DNA from: Macrosoma leucophasiata
Lineage: Eukaryota > Arthropoda > Insecta > Lepidoptera > Hedylidae
Direction of reading: 5' to 3'
Length of the DNA stretch: 64,000 bases
Assembly: GCA_036365455.1 (NCBI GenBank)
Contig: JAWQUS010000008.1
Location: forward strand, 11,825,501 to 11,889,500
Positions 11,891 to 24,009 of this stretch are shown here, in pieces. Under the pieces are notes generated by a model. The model saw only the letters and a program-made list of their open reading frames with translations, did no database searches and was not told the DNA's origin. Position numbers and translations under genes: made by a program. Each line of letters starts with the position of its first letter. Position 1 is the first letter of the stretch.

Positions 11891-12201
11891 AGAGAATCCT
11901 GGTTAATAATACATTTTGCTGGAATACCTACCTACGTTATAGATTTGATGTGATGTGAAATGATCATCGTGATGATTATAGTTGGTTGACAAATTTTAAC
12001 ATTTAACACCAGTATGTTCCGGGCCGTTGACGACGCATGCGTGCATAACCACCAAAGAAATTATCACCAAAGTGGGCATTGTCATCATATTGTAATAGGA
12101 GAAATTTTTCACCATTGTACCCCTTCCCATTCCAATGTTATATATTTAAGTGTAACATATTTATAAATTCACATTTGTTTTCATTTCCTTCCTAATACAC
12201 A

Positions 12202-15200
12202 ATGTTTCCTAAATATTTTGTAATTTTCGCCGCGATTGTAAAATTGGGCATGCAAGATGAAATATCTCAGGATTTAAATGTATTTTCCGGGAGAGGCATC
12301 TTGAACGGGATGTCGCTACCGAAATGGAAACATGATTCTAACTTGAGGAAATCATATCAAGATTTTAAGAAAAGAGAATCACGGTTTTGGCCTCCAGCTC
12401 AAAAAGAAAGTAGGTGTAAGTAAACATTTTAAAATTATTTACGTTTGCGAATGTAATTTGCCTGTAAGAACAAATTTAATTCTGCTTGCGAACATTTAAA
12501 GTGATTGCTTGAAATTGAAAACACCACGATATTAGGTATGTAGTGATAATCATACTTTTCTATGATGATATGAAAAAACGGAAATAAAAATTGTATTAAA
12601 AAGATAAGAAAAAGGTAATGACCTATAAACTGGATGTTACTATCTATGAAAGATCAATTTTCTAATTTTTGAGTAAAACGTATTGAATCATTTGTGCATC
12701 ATCTTTAACTTTTATAAATTTAGCTAAAAATATTATATTCATATATTTATTATTATTATATAATGTCAATTAATACATTGAACGAAAATGTAGTTTACCG
12801 GTACGGTAGCCTATACCTACGTAATTTTGGGTCAATTTCTACAAACGTTACCAGTTAAACAAAACCTTAAACATAAATATAGCAATGATAAAGCAAAGTC
12901 AATTGCTCATCTTCAAAGAAATTGTAATATTTGCTCTTGTTGCCTGTTTTTCTCAAATTATTGAAGTTAAATTAGCCAAGCTAAGTTACCACTTTATTGA
13001 AAATATATTAACTTTTGTTTTGTAGTCTTGTCCCTGTTTACGGTGGTGACGTTTCCAAATGGTGGCTGCGCGGGCGCATCAGGTGACAATGGCACGTGTA
13101 TGACAGCACGGGAGTGCACAGCGCGCGGGGGCTCTGCCAACGGGTACTGCGCCAACGGCTTCGGATTGTGCTGTATTTGTACGAAAAATTTGAATTATTG
13201 TAAACCACTTACCAAATTTGCTCCAATATAAAATTCATCTCCAGGCGAAAGACGTCCACTGCTGCACAAAGCCTTCCCCAAAGACAACAGTTGTGGGTTA
13301 CTTGAGGAGAATATACTATAGTCCCCAAACTTGGTAGACAGATTGGCGATCGCATTGGTATAAAATTAAGAATGATGTATGGAGATGGACCATCTCAATC
13401 AACTTAAATAACTTTAAAATCCACCTAAAGTCGGCTCTACACTCGCTGTGCGAATAGCCGCGAAAGCCCGTGGCACGAGTGTAAATGTTGTTTAAGCCTT
13501 CTCGTTTTCGCACCGTCCCCGAAAGTGTCGGAGAATGGCGCAAAGCGTGATCGAGAACGGCAAAAAATACGTTTGACCATGCATGACCCCTTGTTATTAA
13601 TTTATTTGTTACGCGACTTCGTCCGCGTGAGAATTTGTGATCTTTCAGTGTCTACCCGAACGAAGTCGTGGGCAAAGCTAGAATAAAAGTACCTAAGTTA
13701 CTCCTTATTACATAAGCTATCTGCCAGTGAAAGTCCCGTCAAAATCGGTCCAGCCGTTCCCGAGATTAGCGGGAACAAACAGACAGACAGACAGACAAAA
13801 ATTGTAAAAAAATGTTTTGGCATATGTTTTCACTAAATGCATATGTATACATACATACATATGCATTTAGTGAAAAGCGGTTATTTTTATATTACAAACA
13901 GACACTCCAATTTTATTTATTTGTATAGATAGATGTATAAATTACCCGTCGAGAGATGTAGAGCCGGCTTTATGGTTTTTCTCATACCGACTGTGAACCG
14001 CGGCTCCGCGATCTTCATGGATCAGGGATTAATATTATTAAGGTAATTTTTTCAGTTATGACGTCTTGTGGCAGTACGACATCCGAAAACGGGACATATT
14101 TTGTCAATTCTGGATATCCTTCAGCATTCGATGGCACAGGTTCTTGTGAACTGACGGTCATGAAATCTCACGCCGATGTGTGCCAAATCAGGTAGATTAC
14201 ATATTTTTAGTTGTTCACGAGGTAACCAAATCTCTAAAGAAATGATAATAAAAAAAATACGTTTTTTAAATTATTGTGATTTTTTACATGTAGGTATTAG
14301 TAAAATACCAATCCCTGCGAAGGTGTTCCTTTGAACATCTAAAAATTCAACAAAGGCAGAGCGAAGGTACTTACGCAAATCCCAAATGTTATGCTCCGGA
14401 TTATCAAATGAAACTGGTATGCGTTTCGGCTTCCTTAGATAGTCGTTTACAAGTGTGTGGTGCTGGAATGCTTGAGAGTATCCTGGACTTCTAAACGCAC
14501 CAATACATCTAATTTGACCAAATTTGGAAAGTCTAAAAATTAATTTAATCTTTTTTTGATTTACATGTTACACACCTACGTTTGTCATTAATGTACTTTT
14601 AAAAGTGAAAATGGTTAACATTTATTTGGAAGATAGAGAGGCATGCATTCAAGCATACACCCACGATTCGCCGGTTAAGTTTTTGGCCCGTTTAATAGGT
14701 GGCGAGCCTGTTGACATTTCTGGGCAGGTAGGTATGCTAGGTATGTACTGGAAATGGAAAAATACCAATAGAACAGGAGATAAAGGACACTTTACACCAT
14801 TATCTCTGATAGTCCCCCTACCCGGGAATCGAACCCAGGACCCCAGCGTAGTAGTAGTGGCCTGCTACCACTAGGCTACTGAGACAGTTATTTAGAAGAT
14901 AATTTAAACCTTTGCTAATGACGATGTGGCATATCGTGTGGATTTGAAATCATAGGTTGGGGAAAAATTGTTTCTTCGCATTTTTTAAGATAATTCAAAA
15001 CATTTTTTAATACAGTTTATTTAAATTTAACTAAAGTATGTATGTACCATTTTGTTTGATAACCTTTTGCCATCTTGTAGGTAGGGACATGATCCCATTG
15101 CTATAAAAATTTTGGGACTTCTCATCAAAATACCGCGACAAGTGGATTTGGCAGTCCTCTCGTGATGTTAACCTAACATTGCATAAAGAATTCTGAAGAG

Positions 15201-18200
15201 ACCGAAACAGGTGGTAATCTGAAGGTGAAAGGTCAGGACTATACGGCGGAAGCATTAACACCTCCCAGCCAAACTCTCTTAATTTTTGCTGTGTGGCTAT
15301 AGATGTGTGAGGTCTAGCGTTATCATGATGAAACACCACACCCCTTCTGTTGATCAATCCGGCTGCTTTCTCTCAACTTCTTGCTTTAATCTCATCAGTT
15401 GTTCGCAGTAGAGTTCAGAATCGATAGTCCTGCCTGGTGGTAATAGTCATAATGAATAATGCCCTTCTAATCCCACCACACACACAACATCACCTTATTG
15501 CGAGTTAACCCGGGTTTCGCCAGTCTGTGAAGCCTGACCGGCCTTTGACCACGACCTTTTTCGCACGTTCTTGTCGTACGTGATCCACTTTTTATCTTCT
15601 TCAAAAATGATTCGGTTTCATTACGTCGTAATAAAGAATCTCAAATGAGTACACGGTTCATTAGGTTTCTTTCAGTGAGCTCGTGAGGTACCCAAATATC
15701 GAGTTTTTTTGTACCCAGCTTTTTTCAAATGCGCCAAAACTGTTTTGTGATCAAATCTCAGTTCTTCAGCTACGTCGTAACTACTGATATGTCGATCTTG
15801 CTCCACTTTTTCAAAAATGGCATCCATTTTATCCGTAATAGGGCGACCAGAGCGAGGTGCATCTTTGACATCAAAATTTCCGGATTGAAAACGCTTAAAC
15901 CAAATTTGTGCCACTCTCACAGACACTGCACTAGGTCCATAAACATCGAAATTTTTTTTCGCGGCTTGCGTTGCTTTCTAACCTTTTTTGTAGTAAAATT
16001 TTAAAATGTATCGAATTTTTTCATTTGATTCACTCATCTTGACAGTACGAAAAACAAATGAAAATCACACATTTGACAAATATGAATGTGGAATTATGTT
16101 CTTTAAAATTTTAACTTTCAATGATACCAAAACCAGCCAGATACAAATACTACAGCCAAAGAGATTTTATTACAAGTTACATACATACTATAATGCGAAA
16201 AGACTTTTTCCCCAACCTATTATATCATTGAAAGTGATGAAACCCATCATCACTTTAAAAGTACTTACTTGAAATCCACATTTAGCCTTGAACATTACAA
16301 TTTAGGGGCATTGGAACATCGCCACTGAAGCCACTGATGAATATAAAGGGTATAATTTCAATGTTTAATTACAATTCAGACTTGACTTCGATCGGTTCAC
16401 AATAGCCGGTCCCGAACACATGAACCATGTGTGCAACCAAGACCAATTCATCGTGTCCGGTGGCAACCCCGTGCCTGCCATCTGTGGTGTCAATCAAGGG
16501 AGTCACAGTTGAGTTATTTTCATTTCATGCAATAGGTATTAAATAAAATAAAAAGGCACATTCGACTAACAGTATTACGCCAAGTTCAATAGATATTGAT
16601 CGTGATTGGCTATTGGTTATCTTATGTGCAATCCGGCATAGAACTTTTAATAGTTGGACCATTGAAAAATTAATCTAGTAATCACATTAAATTATTTTTG
16701 TAGCTTTTGACTTTTTTTTTATATTTTAGAAAAGATTGAATGCAAGAATTATCAACCTTGATCAGTATATAAAAGTATATACTTGTAAATCCTATTCTAC
16801 GAAGCGGTTGAAACTAATTTTGTGTCGTTTTTTTTGTAATTGTAAGCAAGTATTATTTTGGCACTTCAACAGAAGAATTTGAAATTGTATGCACCTTCAA
16901 ATTATGGTCAAAATTATAAAAAAAAAACGATGTCCGTAGAATTCTATGAATACGATTTCTTTTTATCACAGTAGGCTACCTTATTTTTAGTACAGAAGCA
17001 AAACAGCTTATCAGCACATAAGGCATCATGGAAACCACTGTTTTTTTTTTAAATGTGTGTAGGATATCACGTACTCATTTTCAATGTGAACTGTATGTTT
17101 TTTACCACTTTCATACCATATTATAAAAAAATAAAAATGTATTTGTGATGTGATTTTAAATCCAAATTTAACATTTCTTTAAACAGTGTACATTGATGCC
17201 GGTATCGGCACAACGAACCCTGTGAAATTGACATTTGTTACCAGTGGCACTGCTTACGAGAGGATGTGGAAAGTTAAAGTAACTCAAATACCTTGCAGCA
17301 CTATTTATAAAGGTAGTTATATTGTTTATAACCGTTTGTTAGACACTCTTTCGTAAATAAATATCTACCAACAAACTTTACAACCAACAAACTATTGGTT
17401 TTTAAAAATATGAGTCGGGAAGTGTTTATCGGGTATTTTAAGGCATTTCCATTCACTAATGGATCCCAGTTGCATTCTCGGAATTTGGTAACGAGCTGAA
17501 TGAGTGAAATTGTAAATAATCGTATCACTGAGTAAAGTGACCTGCGAAATGCATAAACTTTGCGCCAGTCTTTTAGCTCGACGAGCACACAGAAGAGAAA
17601 GAAAGCGAGTTTCAATATTGGCATGATTGCCTCATTTTCACTGTGTATGTATCTCTGCTCTTCTGTAACATAAAATCTTGACAGCAACTTACAACTACTT
17701 TCATGGATTTAGTTAAAATATCATACAATTTTTCAATTTTTTCCTTACATGAACTAGATATTATGAAGAAAATTATTAGAGTTCCAAGAGCAGTCGCTAC
17801 TGAAAAATCAATAGCAGCTCTTTTAAATGAGAGCTTAAATCGAATACTATAGGATGTTCACATTATCTGATTTCGATGATGAGGTACCTATTTATTAAAA
17901 TCAGATAATGTGAATGTTCTACAGCCTCAGGCGTCTAATTTGCTTAAATATTTTCAGCTGATGAAGGTTGTCTGCAATATTACAATGGAGTTTCTGGACA
18001 GCTGAAGTCGTTCAACTACGACCCGGCCTCAGGTCTACAATTAAGTAATCAAGATTACGGAATATGCATTAGAATGGAGAGAAACTTTTGTGGAATCCAA
18101 TACACCGCCTGTCCTGACACAGGTATGGCAATTATTTTTATATAAACATTTGTATTATAATATATGTATAAGTTTGCCTTGTTGTATTATAATATATGTA

Positions 18201-21200
18201 CTATCACTAGTAGTGTCGCCGGAAGAGAAAACTTGGCCACCACCACCAACAGCACCACTACCGACACCATCACCCCCACCATGTCCATATCGCACAGCAG
18301 GACCACAGAAAGGCGGCTGGCGTCTCGTCAGCACAGCAAGCACAGCAGCGTGCGTCGAGCAGAGCCACGCTGGGTTTCTCTTAGCTTCGCCTATCCCCCG
18401 TCACGACAAGTTATCTTAATAGTTGCGGATGAAATAATAACGCTTAATAAACAATACCTACCTTAAAATTATCTCCAAATTTATCTTTTCAGTTAACAAT
18501 CGATCAAGAGCATTCACACTCAGTGGGAACAGCAATGGTCCAGTGAATTCCATGATCGGTTCAGGGGCTGGCCCAAACAATTGTGCCAACGATTGGTTAT
18601 TGGTGCCGTGTGCTGCTAACGTTGGTCGAATCCAGCCGGCCCAAGCTTTGTGCACTGACAGGATCTGTGGTGGCACCTTTTCGGCGGATCTTTCAATGCA
18701 GGCCTCAGCAATACTAAGTATAAACCTAATTACATTTTTTACGCTAGAGACTTGAAATTTGGTAGAAATATACATCTTAATCACGCCGACAAAGAGGTAG
18801 TATAAAAACATGAAAAATAAAATTATTTGGGTTTTCATATCCGTGTGTTACATGTAAGGGAGGTAGTACCCTTACATGTAACACACGGATAATTTTTTTA
18901 TTTTTCGTTTTCTATGTAGTGTTGGATAGATTTTTTAAAAACGTTAGGGGTGTGCTAATATCATTTTTGGATTTAGTGAACCGTTTGTGACTTATTAAGC
19001 TTTAAAGTGCCAATGTTCGTTAGAGTCAAGTGGCCCCCCCTCTACGAAATAAACGGTCGTTGTTAGAAATTCAAACGTCACGGTAATAGTAGCTTCTTAT
19101 AACGAAATTAAAAGTAATACTATCACACCTATGTTGGCTTTACATATTTGCGAGTAATAGTCGACCAAATGAGATACTCGAAATTTTTGAACAACTCCAT
19201 AGAAAATATTTATATATATTATATATTTTTTTCATTACATTTATCAAACCTAAAAACTACGGAACCCTACACTGCGCGTGGCCCGACACGCACTTAACCG
19301 GTTTTTTTTTCTGAATAAGGCTCTGGGACTGCGCATGCTCGATATAATATTATTAATTATGATTTAATTGTACAACTTTGTTTTGACGATCGCCTACTAA
19401 CTTTTACAGCTTTACCAGTGCCGTCAACTGGTGAGAACATAAACAGTAGCACTCATTGAGTTGTTGTCTATTTTTCTTGTAATTTATAATGCATAGAAAT
19501 GAATTAAATATGGTACTTTAAAGAACTAAGTAGTCTACAACAAATCGTTTATAAGGTTTAAAGAATCAAAACCTGCTCTACCACGTAATACTAACGTTTT
19601 CGTAGGTTTTCGCGAGCTTCATACATTGTAGAAATTAAACTTGCGGATTTTCTCGCGTATACAACACTTCATTCGTCGCTTTCCAGCTACCAGACTGGTA
19701 GCTGGAAAGCGACCGAAACGTCGGGTGTATGAAGAAGTTTGGGAGTGTTGTATACGCGAGAAAATCCGCAAGTTTAATTTCTACACGTAATACTAGTTAC
19801 GTACAAATTGTACAAAGAATCTATAAGTAAGAATATTATTGATTTAAAGTTTACTTTTCGTCCACAATTTTTTATCTGTACTGCAATTTCATAGCTTTGA
19901 TTGTATTTGGTAAAAAAATAGTGACTTCATAAGCATAATGAACATATCAATTTACACTGGGCACTTAATAACTTTAAGACAAGTGTGAGCCGATCCAAAC
20001 TAATCCAAAGAAAAATATACCCGTAAATTAAATGCAAACACTCGCATAGTAAATGTGCATTAATGAAAATAATTCCAGATAACGATCAGTCTCTGGAGTT
20101 CCACTTACGGCGGTTGCGAGTCAATCTCATTCCAGTATTAATTAAGTAAATACCTTTTCCGTTGGGAACCTGTATTTGTTGTGGCTTCTGTATCCACATT
20201 ACAGTGAGTGACTCAATAGCTTGATATACGTATACAGAAAGCACTTAAAACGGTCTCGCTATTCCTATTATCTGTATGTCATGATGCGAGGAGTTTATCC
20301 AGGGGAGCCTTAAATGTAATTACAGATACCAACACAAAGTAAATAAAAAAAAACAAACTTATCACCAATCATAAAAAAATGAATAGGGCTAGCTAAGTTA
20401 AGCTAACGCTTGCTCTACGTAGAAAATAATTCTAACTAATTTGTAAAAACTGAATTAATGAATAATGGTATTATCCAGCTGGACGCAAAGAGATTTCCGC
20501 TACCAACAAGGTTTTTTTCACCCCTTTCGGATCCTTGGGCGTTCCCGAAGAGGCATACGGGCAACTTTTTTGTATTTTTTGGTCTGGATGCGCATATTGC
20601 GTTTTTTTTTTCAGTTTTATGTCTGATTAAACAGTTATAGTGTACTTATGATGAATTTAGTGTTGTTGAACGATAAGTATGTACTTTCTTCTGTGGCTAT
20701 TTCATTGATGTCGAATGTTTACCGTGGTGCAGATTGTGAAATGGTCATTGCGTTCTTTGCCAATCTTAAGGTGTATCATCTTACCAACAAGGTTACATTC
20801 AGAGGCTTATGTAGCTTAGTGGTAAAATGGCTAGACTGGTTACACCAGGGTCACAGATTCGATCCCTGCCCGAGGTAAATAAAACGTTTAATTCCATTTT
20901 TTTTTAATTTATTTTTAAATTCACTGCCATAACACATTGCGAAAAATAAAAATATGACAATCAGATACATAATATTAATATCAACAAGTCTGTAATTACA
21001 TTTTAACCCTTTTTAATTACAATGTACCCAATTTATTACTAATAATTTTACTATTTACAAATTCATATAATTTCCAACAAGATTATTATTATTTTTATTA
21101 CAAGACTAGCTGTGCCCGCGACTTCGTCCACGTGAGAAAAATATGATTGTTCAGTATCTACCCGGACGAAGTCGTGGGCGCAGCTGGTATAAAAGTAGCC

Positions 21201-24005
21201 TAAGTTACTCCTTATTACATCAGCTATCTGCCAGTGACAGTCCCGTCAAAATCGATCCAGCCGTTCCCAAGATTAGCCCCGTCAAACAGACAGACAGACA
21301 AAAATTGTAAAAAATGTTGTTTTGGTATATGTACCGTGTAAACATACATATACATTTAGTAAAAAGCGGTTATTTTAATATTACAAACAGACACTCTAAT
21401 TTTATTTATTTGTATGTAGTAGTATGTATATGTATGTATAGATGTATAGATTTATTATGGAAAGGTAATATACAACATAAGACCTAAAATTTCTGTGAAA
21501 ATTTTAAGCGTCTACTTGCTACCGTTATTTTTTCGAGCAAAAAATTATACGAAAAAAAACACGTTTATTGTATGCCCCTTGGACCCCTTAACATTTCCAT
21601 TTTCTTATTTTTAGTAATTAATTTTCTCTTTAAAGTGGTATCAGAAATACACAATTTGTGAAAATGTTAGCTTTCTAGCTATCACTATTTATGAAATACA
21701 GGCTGGTGACAGATAGACAGACGGACGGACAGACAGACAGACAGACAGATAGACAGCGGAGGATTAGTAATCCGTGGGGTCCGTTTTTACCTTTAAGGTA
21801 CGAAAGCCCATAAAAGATAGAACTAAGATAGACAGAATAGCTTTAAAATATTCGATATGATTCTTTAAATTGATATAACTTTTTTAATTTCTCAACCGAT
21901 TCACATGAAACAAACACTAAATGTTAAGTAAAACTTACCACAATATATTAGTGAAAACCGCAAATCGAATAAGCTGTTTCTGATATTAGCGTGCACAAAC
22001 ACACAGACAAACAGTCATTTTTCCGGGATAAAAAGTACCCAGTGTTGTGCGCCAAAGCTTAAAGTTTAATCATACCAAGTTTCATTGTAATCGGACCGGT
22101 AGTTTTTCTGTGATGCTTGAACAAACAGATAGACAGACAAAAATTTTTCTAATCACATATTTGGGTTTGGTATCGATCTAGTAACATCCCCTGGTACTTA
22201 TTTTTTCTATATATTTTTAATGTACAGAATTTACACTTCGATGTGCAATATTTCTAGTTGGATACTGTATGTCGTAGTTACCCTAATACCCGTGAAAATT
22301 TCACACGTCTCGTGTAACATGTAATCTTCTACTCTATTATACGTTACATAGAGTCGATATTGTATGTAAACCACTTATTAATTACTTAGGTGTGTCTACA
22401 ATTATGATATAAAGCTCGAAAAGCTCCCGGGGAAATACATATTTTTTTTAAATAGATGCATTATTACAAAATAACCATATGAATTCGTCACAATATTACT
22501 TAGCAATCCCACTGCGGTCGGGTAAAATAGAGGTCATCTAAAAATATACATATTCTGAAGTCATCGTTTACGCAATTGTTGCTCATCAGGTATTTAAAAA
22601 TGTGTCAGTTTGTTCGCTTGCGAACTATTCTTTTTATTATCGGATGGTTTTATTTACTGCAACATATATAAAATTCTCGTGTTGCAGTATTTGTTTGTGT
22701 TTCGGGGGAGTATTTTCTTTCCTAGTTTAGTTATTTTAATACATCTTAGCTTAACAATTCAACAACTACTGAAACATGCACTGACTGAAAATATAAGTGC
22801 ACGTGTTAGTTAATTGCTTCGCATCAGCAGACTCGTAGATAGATGTAATATCATGTTAGCATAAAAACCGGTCAAGTGCATATCAGGCCACGCGCAGTGT
22901 AGGGTTCCGTAGTTTTTAGGTTTAGTAATGTAATTAAAAAATATATTTCTTTCTATAGAGTTTCTCAAAATTTTCGAGTTAATTGTCGACTATTACTCGC
23001 AAACTTGTAAGGCCAACTTAAGTGTGATAGTTTTTCTTTTAATTTCGTTATATGTAGCTACTAGTGCCGGAACGTTTGAATTTCTAACAATAACCGTTTA
23101 GTTGGTAGAAGGGGGACACTTGACTCTAATGAAAATTGGCACTTTTAAGCTTAATAAGTCATGAACAGTTAACTTAATCGAAAAATACATACGCTCATCC
23201 CTCACATTTTTGAAAGACCTATCCAACGATATCCCACACTATATAGAAAAAGAAGAATTAAAAATATTAATATTTAGGGTACCCTAAATATTGTTTTTAC
23301 TGTTTTTATTCTACCATTTTGTCGGCGTGACTATGGTGTATACTTGTGCCAAATTTCAAGTCTCTAGTAGCTATAGCTTTTGCGCTAAACCGCGGATTGA
23401 CAGACAGACAGACAGATGAACATGGCGAAACTGTGAGGGTTCCTTGTTTACTACGGAACCCTAAAAACGGAAATAAGGATAAGTGCCATTTAGATTAGAA
23501 AAAGTACTTATCCCAATCATGTTCTGAAGAACCTTTATAGAGACTGTTCGCGAGTTTTCGCTCTTGATACTCTTCGAATAGCCTTTGAACAAATGCGACA
23601 TTGACGATAACGATATCTTGATCTCAATTTAATTAGATTTTATTAAAAATAAATTTCTTCCATCAACAAATTTATATTATTATTATTACGAACATTATTA
23701 TACCTGAGATTATTAATCTCAGGTAAAATAATGTTCGTTATATTACAAAAAGGAATCAATCAAGTGCAATTATCAGATGCATCTATAACTTAACGCTTGA
23801 TAATTATTATATAAATAACAAGCGTTAAGTTACAATATTTATTTTATTTTATTTATAATATCAATATAAAATTGTTTTTTTAGGTACTGTAAAGCCATTC
23901 CGGTTGTGGTTCCACACAGACAACGTGGAAGCACCAGTTGATATCGACAACAGAGGCTTCTGTCTGAATTTTATACAACAGCCGTGTACTAATAACGTTA
24001 TGTGA
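12202..24005 (+). CDS. Secreted CUB-domain protein, 429 residues, nine exons
   Basis: Exons: 12202-12415, 13026-13178, 14056-14191, 16380-16507, 17187-17312, 17958-18122, 18493-18717, 19410-19430, 23884-24005. The phases agree throughout and the sum is 1290 nt. The N terminus (MFPKYFVIFAAIVKLGMQ) looks like a signal peptide. A six-cysteine module follows at about residues 80-122 (GGCAGASGDNGTCMTARECT to GFGLCCIF). A CUB-like domain then runs from SCGSTTSENGTYF through QIRLDFDRFTIAGP to QIPC, about residues 124-240. A second cysteine-containing region carries GICIRMERNFCGIQYTAC, CANDWLLVPCA and GFCLNFIQQPC. This layout is common among uncharacterised arthropod extracellular proteins. The role is unknown, and extracellular binding is an inference. 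AATAAA motifs at 24079 and 24093 are plausible polyadenylation signals. Confidence 0.85.
13240..13320. repeat. Short dispersed LINE-tail fragment
   Basis: The phrase ACGTCCACTGCTGCACAAAG, then CCTTCCCCAAAGAC, belongs to a very common lepidopteran repeat. A longer relative is at 33545-33870. It lies in CUB intron 2. Confidence 0.5.
13605..13935 (+). repeat. LINE-like tail repeat (ACTTCGTCCGCGTG type), copy 1
   Basis: Begins near GCGACTTCGTCCGCGTGAG and runs through CAGCTATCTGCCAGTG-like, CGTCAAAATCGGTCCAGCCG and an ACAGACAGACAGAC run to CAGACACTCCAATTTTATTT. A parallel copy lies at 21104-21450, and 57104-57285 has a related start. An internal palindrome based on ATGCATTTAGTGAAAA and its complement occurs at about 13828-13877. 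Confidence 0.65.
14605..14885 (-). repeat. tRNA-derived SINE, family 2, copy 2
   Basis: On the minus strand: GTAGCCTAGTGGTAGCAGG (A-box-like), then TCCTGGGTTCGATTCCCGGG (B-box-like), then the same body as at 11575-11890. It lies in CUB intron 3, upstream of the mariner at 14955. Confidence 0.75.
14955..16217 (-). mobile_element. Mariner (DD34D) element, copy 1, inactivated
   Basis: Terminal inverted repeats GGTTGGGGAAAAA and TTTTTCCCCAACC are each flanked by TA (14953-14954 and 16218-16219). The minus strand encodes a broken mariner transposase: the N-terminal helix-turn-helix region in 15926-15672 and the C-terminal half from [17 protein letters not shown] to VIKQNGTYIL in 15357-15031, with frameshifts and a lost segment between. 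It sits inside CUB intron 3. The third catalytic aspartate context reads YSPDLSPSD here and YSPDLAHSD in the other two copies. Confidence 0.9.
17857..17914. repeat. Perfect 17-bp inverted repeat
   Basis: TTCACATTATCTGATTT at 17857-17873 is mirrored exactly at 17898-17914 with a 24-nt loop. It lies 43 bp upstream of the CUB exon at 17958, so it could fold in the pre-mRNA near that acceptor. Confidence 0.7.
18211..18451 (+). other. Candidate alternative terminal exon of the CUB gene
   Basis: An AG at 18209-18210 or 18212-18213 would join in frame to the exon ending at 18122. The reading VSPEEKTWPPPPTAPLPTPS then runs on as proline-rich sequence to a stop at 18417-18419. AATAAA follows at 18446-18451. 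The stretch is much richer in G and C than its surroundings. If used, it would give a CUB protein lacking the last three exons. No conserved domain is seen, and an inserted processed sequence is the main alternative. Confidence 0.35.
18839..18890. repeat. Perfect 22-bp inverted repeat, 8-nt loop
   Basis: Arms 18839-18860 and 18869-18890 are exact reverse complements (core GTGTGTTACATGTAAGGG). The loop is AGGTAGTA. It lies in CUB intron 7, about 120 bp after the exon ending at 18717. Confidence 0.75.
18950..19312 (-). repeat. GGGTTCCGTAG-type repeat, partial copy
   Basis: Contains CGGAACCCTACACTGCGCGTGG and ends CTTAACCGGTTTTTTTT. The fuller copy at 22850-23466 reads the other way. The interior block GACTCTAA with CTACTCGCAA-like pieces is shared. 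Confidence 0.65.
19410..19430 (+). other. 21-nt microexon of the CUB gene
   Basis: CTTTTACAG precedes and GTGAGA follows. The phase is 1 on both sides, so inclusion adds seven residues (TLPVPST, counting the split codon) and skipping keeps the frame. The exon at 18717 (ends A) and the exon at 23884 (starts GT) join correctly with or without it. Confidence 0.6.
19627..19785. repeat. Foldback with two nested perfect inverted repeats
   Basis: Outer arms 19627-19668 and 19744-19785 are 42-bp exact reverse complements. Inner arms 19675-19693 and 19695-19713 are 19-bp exact reverse complements with one base between them. The right side has about 24 extra bases including CGAAACGTCGGG, a string seen in Penelope-like retroelement termini. 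Confidence 0.8.
20810..20880 (+). repeat. tRNA-like SINE head fragment
   Basis: GTAGCTTAGTGGTAAAATGG resembles an A box and GATTCGATCCCTGCCCGAG a B box. No full cloverleaf is convincing, so this reads as a SINE or tRNA relic in the last CUB intron, not a tRNA gene. Confidence 0.5.
21104..21450 (+). repeat. LINE-like tail repeat (ACTTCGTCCACGTG type), copy 2
   Basis: Starts ACTAGCTGTGCCCGCGACTT and runs colinear with 13605-13935: the CAGCTATCTGCCAGTGA block, CGTTCCCAAGATTAG, an ACAGACAG run and CAGACACTCTAATTTTATTT. Confidence 0.7.
21465..22160. repeat. Fragments of GACAGACAG-type dispersed repeats
   Basis: Runs of GACAGACAGACAGA at 21715-21760 and at 22125-22140 lie in contexts shared with other common lepidopteran repeats (GGTACGAAAGCCC; AAGTTTCATTGTAATCGG). 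Boundaries are unclear. Confidence 0.45.
22850..23466 (+). repeat. GGGTTCCGTAG-type repeat, near-complete copy
   Basis: Starts AAAACCGGTCAAGTGC and GTGTAGGGTTCCGTAG, ends GGTTCCTTGTTTACTACGG then AACCCTAAAAA. It is non-coding. A partial inverted copy is at 18950-19312 and a related one runs off the window at 63398-64000. Confidence 0.7.
23688..23832. repeat. Two adjacent hairpins before the last CUB exon
   Basis: The first stem is built on ACGAACATTATT and ACCTGAGATTA around 23700-23722. The second has exact 14-bp arms TAACTTAACGCTTG at 23786-23799 and its complement at 23819-23832. They lie 50-200 bp upstream of the final CUB exon (23884). Confidence 0.65.
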
Positions 24006-24009
24006 ATAA

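Noticed and set aside
17301..17687. 128-codon minus-strand frame in a CUB intron
   Set aside because: No recognisable motif; it overlaps the CUB exon at 17187-17312 at one end, and no splice or promoter context supports it. Not excluded, but unsupported.
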